Source: Tetrahymena elliotti 4EA
Lineage: Eukaryota > Ciliophora > Oligohymenophorea > Hymenostomatida > Tetrahymenidae
DNA: 64,000 bases
Direction: 5' to 3'
NCBI GenBank assembly: GCA_000231825.2
Contig: JH720327.1
Location: forward strand, 558,524 to 622,523
Shown: piece by piece, positions 60,831 to 64,000 of the stretch
Numbering within the stretch: the first letter of the stretch is position 1
Layout: each line of letters starts with the position of its first letter
The notes under the pieces: model-generated
Told to the model about the DNA's origin: nothing
What the model saw: the letters and a program-made list of their open reading frames with translations, nothing else
The model's database searches: none
Made by a program: the position numbers and the translations under genes

Positions 60831-63170
60831 TCAATTATAGATTTTTCCATGCTTATAAGTAACTCTTATTGAATGAGAGCGAGGTTTTTCTGTTGAATTA
60901 TAGATTTGGGGTGTTAACGGTTGTGCTTATTACTGGTGTTTGTTAGAAACTGTAGAGGTTAAAGTATTATTAAATTACTAAAATTAATTGTTTTATTAAG
61001 AATCTGAAGCTTTCCTTTTAGGATCATCAAAGTCTAATTTATGCATAGTTTCATTTATAAAACCAGTTAGTCTGTCATCTATTTCTTTGTCTTGAATTTT
61101 TTCTTCTTTAAACATTCTTCTAAATTAATTATTCATTCTGTATATTTTTTATTGGTTTTTTTACAATTCTTTTAAGTAATTTTGATCGAAAAGCAAAGAA
61201 GAATACTCTTTTGTATCACTAAATACACTATTATTCATTACTGATTTACTATTTTCTTTCTTATATTTACCACTAATATTGTTCATTAATTTCCATTTTT
61301 GCAGCAAACTCTATGATTCTTAATCAAGGTTGCTTTTAGGAGAGTTTTATCCTGTTTTCTCCATAGAAACATCAAAAATACTATTAATTTTTTCATCAAT
61401 TGTGAGATCCTTTAACCCTTTATACAAATTTTTAATTTATTCATTGTTTCCATATTCCTTTAATAAAGAATTAGCTTTCTTCTAGACTGTATTTATATTA
61501 AACAAGCAATTTTAATTTTCGCAACATTTTTGATTAAATATTTTTGCCTAAACAATTTATAAAAACTTTTCTGAAGACATAAACTTATATATTATGTCTA
61601 TTCTATCTGAAACAGTAAATCTCCCACTTTAATAATTATTTCTTTTCAAAACAACAGCCTTTGTTTCTTCAACAGCTGCAACAAAAAGAGCTTCTAATTC
61701 ATTCTACCCATTCTATATTTAGTTATAATACGCCAAACTTTGTTTTGACTCATTCAGTTATTTTTACAAGTTCTAAATCATTTAATTTTTTGATCTTAAT
61801 TTATTAGAAATAAAATTGATCAAAGCTGTTTTAATAGTTTATTAGCTTTCTTTATCTTAAATGTAAACACTCACTAGAGCTTCTATATCTAAATACATAG
61901 AAGCATCTAAAACACCTCCAATAGAGAAATTAGGTGCAATTAAATTTGGACTATTACCTCCATTAGAAAGATGATTCTATGTTTTATGATGGCTCTCAGT
62001 GTTTTCTTCTGACATCAAGACTGATTAACAACTAGTAGGAGAACCCTTTTTCGCTTAAGATTTAATTAATTATATCGAATTAGCTTTATTAGGTGTCTTC
62101 TATGGAGATCTTCTTAATATTTCCGAATTGGCTTAGCCATATAAATCATTTTATTCTTTAATAACCCCAATAGTATGAATTTAATTAAATTATTCACTAA
62201 GCTTATTACTTCTTAATGGAGATTAAGTTTTCTAATTCGCTTGTTATGAATTCATTTTTTAAATTTTTTCATTCTAAAAATTACATTCTGTAATAAGTAA
62301 TGTTGATTCTGTATTTTTATTTAGTGGAGACTAAGAACGGTGTTATGAACTTAACATTTAAGTGTTATTGTTATTAATTAATTTAGTCTTGATATTAATC
62401 AAAGCCTTTTAGAGACTATTAATTTCTTCATCTTTTTCATTATTAATTTACAAGATCAATTTATACTCATACTCCAAGTCTTTTATCTGATTATTTAACT
62501 AATAAGATTAGTCTCTGAAAAATGCAACCTGCTTCTCCAAATTATTAATCGTACTATCTCTTAACATGGCAAGATTTTCATTTTTGAGTCTCTCATTCAG
62601 AGTACTCAACTCATCCATTAATCTCTTAATAATTGTTTAAAAACTCTTCACAATTTCATATTCTTTCCTTTAAAGAGCATCAATCATCTTTTCATCCATC
62701 GTATCCATTACTTTAAATGCCTTTTGCTCAAGTCTTTTGAATAAATTCAAATCTTTTGTAGGTAAAATATATTCTATTTTAGATTTACTGTCAGGTTAAG
62801 AATAATCTTATTTAATATTATTTTCAGTATCATCTCTTTTTGTCTTGCTTTTTCTAAGTAAAGCACTCTAACATCCATCCTTACTTTATATATAGGGGCT
62901 TTTTTGATTTAAGTTTTATTGAAGTCTATTTTAAATTGATGGTAACTCCTCTTTCGGAATGTCTTCTTTACTGCTATCTGATTTCATTGTATTTATTTCA
63001 ACTACTTTATTAGCCTCTATTTCTTTCTTTTCAAACTTTTTTGAAATATTTAGCACATTAAGCTTCTTCCCTTTCAGCACTTCTTTGTTTGCCAATCTAG
63101 AAGCAGGTGTTTTTGAATAAAAACCTTCACTTGTGTCAATAGAAGTTTGTTGTTACTAAATTTTTTCCAT
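60831..63170 (-). CDS. Coiled-coil protein, function unknown
   Basis: A 779-residue protein that appears intronless. ATG 63168-63170 (MEKIQQQQTSIDTSEGFYSK) and TGA 60831-60833 are separated by an exact multiple of three. The N-terminal 130 residues are polar and basic. Residues of about 140-270 form a likely coiled coil (LFKRLEQKAFKVMDTMDEKM, IIKRLMDELSTLNERLKNEN, NQIKDLEYEYKLILQIN). A Ser/Asn/Gln-rich stretch with SPLRSNKLSEQFNQ and RRSPQKTPNKAN, proline-directed phosphosite-like motifs, follows. The C-terminal third is helical again (IYRMNNQFRRMFKEEKIQDK) and ends SIRVTYKHGKIYN. No named family is recognised. The composition suggests a cytoskeletal scaffold, which is an inference. Confidence 0.82.
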
Positions 63171-64000
63171 ATTTGTTTAAACAGATGTAGTGAAATAGTA
63201 ATTAAATCTTTAAAAACTTGTTTATAATTTATTATGAAATTTAATTTTGCGCTTTAATTAAGATACTGTTGAATGCCAATTATTTCCTCAATAGTATTTG
63301 GCTAATTATTATTGTTATTACATTCAGTTCATTATTAACCAATAAAATTAATTAAATTGGATTGAAGATGTTTCAGTTTGAATTCTTCCAAACATTAATA
63401 AATTTTATTAATTCCTTTTTACCCTCTCTTTTGCATAAATCTTATCAAAAATATATATATGTTCTTTCATTCATTTACAGACCAATTTCAAAGGCTTTTA
63501 TAAATTATTAAACTAACTTTTAAAATCTCTAAATTTATAAGTTTAATATCCATTTATTTAAATTACAAATATCTCTTAAATATTCAAAAATAAAGATCCT
63601 TTTAAAAACATAATTATTTTTATAAAATCAATTAATAATATAATTTATTTTAATCGATTTAAGTTTTCCTCTATAATTGGAAATATAAAAATTTGATTTC
63701 ACTAATAAATAATGATCTCATAAGATAAATAATACTAAACAATTCTAAAAAATTGTTTGAAAGAATTTCTAAATATACGCTAAGAAGTATCTTCTAAATA
63801 TTAAATAAAGAATCCTTTAATTGATATCAGAATTGTTTTTATATGAATGAATAATAATTAAAATATTAAAATGAAATCATTTAAAAGTAAAATTAATTTT
63901 TTTTATTTTATGAAATTTTAATGAATTTTTAACTTATTTATTATTTTAAAATAATTTATTAAGAAATAATTCAAAAAATTTTCTTTGTTGCAAATAAATT
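63171..64000. other. AT-rich DNA upstream of the last gene
   Basis: About 830 bp to the right edge. It should contain the promoter of the 60831-63170 gene. No coding segment or structured element is recognised. Confidence 0.55.

Noticed and set aside
1..64000. tRNA genes, telomeric C4A2 repeats and the Tetrahymena chromosome breakage sequence
   Set aside because: I looked for a B-box GGTTCGAANCC, CCCCAA repeats and AAACCAACCTC-like sites on both strands and saw none. A tRNAscan or pattern search would settle this.

Overview
The window reads as somatic (macronuclear-type) DNA of an oligohymenophorean ciliate close to Tetrahymena. It is extremely AT-rich. Conserved proteins can only be read through if TAA and TAG mean glutamine and TGA is the only stop. 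Introns are short, AT-rich and GT..AG, and low-complexity Gln/Asn-rich proteins are common. There are no bacterial operon features, no rRNA and no tRNA that I could find. Exon limits were read by eye, so gene ends are reliable only where a TGA or a clear ATG is cited.

Left part (1-10.3 kb, all minus strand): a myosin heavy chain running off the left edge, an alpha-type mitochondrial processing peptidase (M16 family), and the exosome subunit Rrp45. Next (11.2-23.2 kb, minus strand) is the most striking part of the window: seven tandem copies, about 1.8 kb apart, of a gene encoding a roughly 390-400 residue protein of a family I do not recognise. Five copies look intact. One carries a single in-frame TGA and one has a frameshifting internal deletion. 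The spacers between copies are duplicated too.

Middle part (23.5-47.6 kb): two long coiled-coil, Gln/Asn-rich proteins (minus), an AGC-family protein kinase with a long Q-rich tail (minus), and a Q/N-rich reading frame directly upstream that is in phase with the kinase across a good intron, so the two may be one very large kinase gene. Diverging on the plus strand are a coiled-coil plus GAF-domain protein with the NKFDE-type cyclic-nucleotide-binding signature but no catalytic domain, and a large multi-exon helical-repeat (TPR-like) protein.

Right part (49.7-64 kb): a C2H2 zinc-finger protein with fingers at both ends of a long Q/N-rich linker, a 5 kb AT-rich stretch in which I recognise nothing, a mu-type glutathione S-transferase and a nitrobindin/THAP4-like haem-binding protein in divergent orientation, and a further coiled-coil protein on the minus strand.

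As a whole the window mixes housekeeping genes (Rrp45, MPP, GST, nitrobindin) with ciliate-expanded signalling, motor and coiled-coil genes. The locally amplified unknown family is the best candidate for something undescribed.
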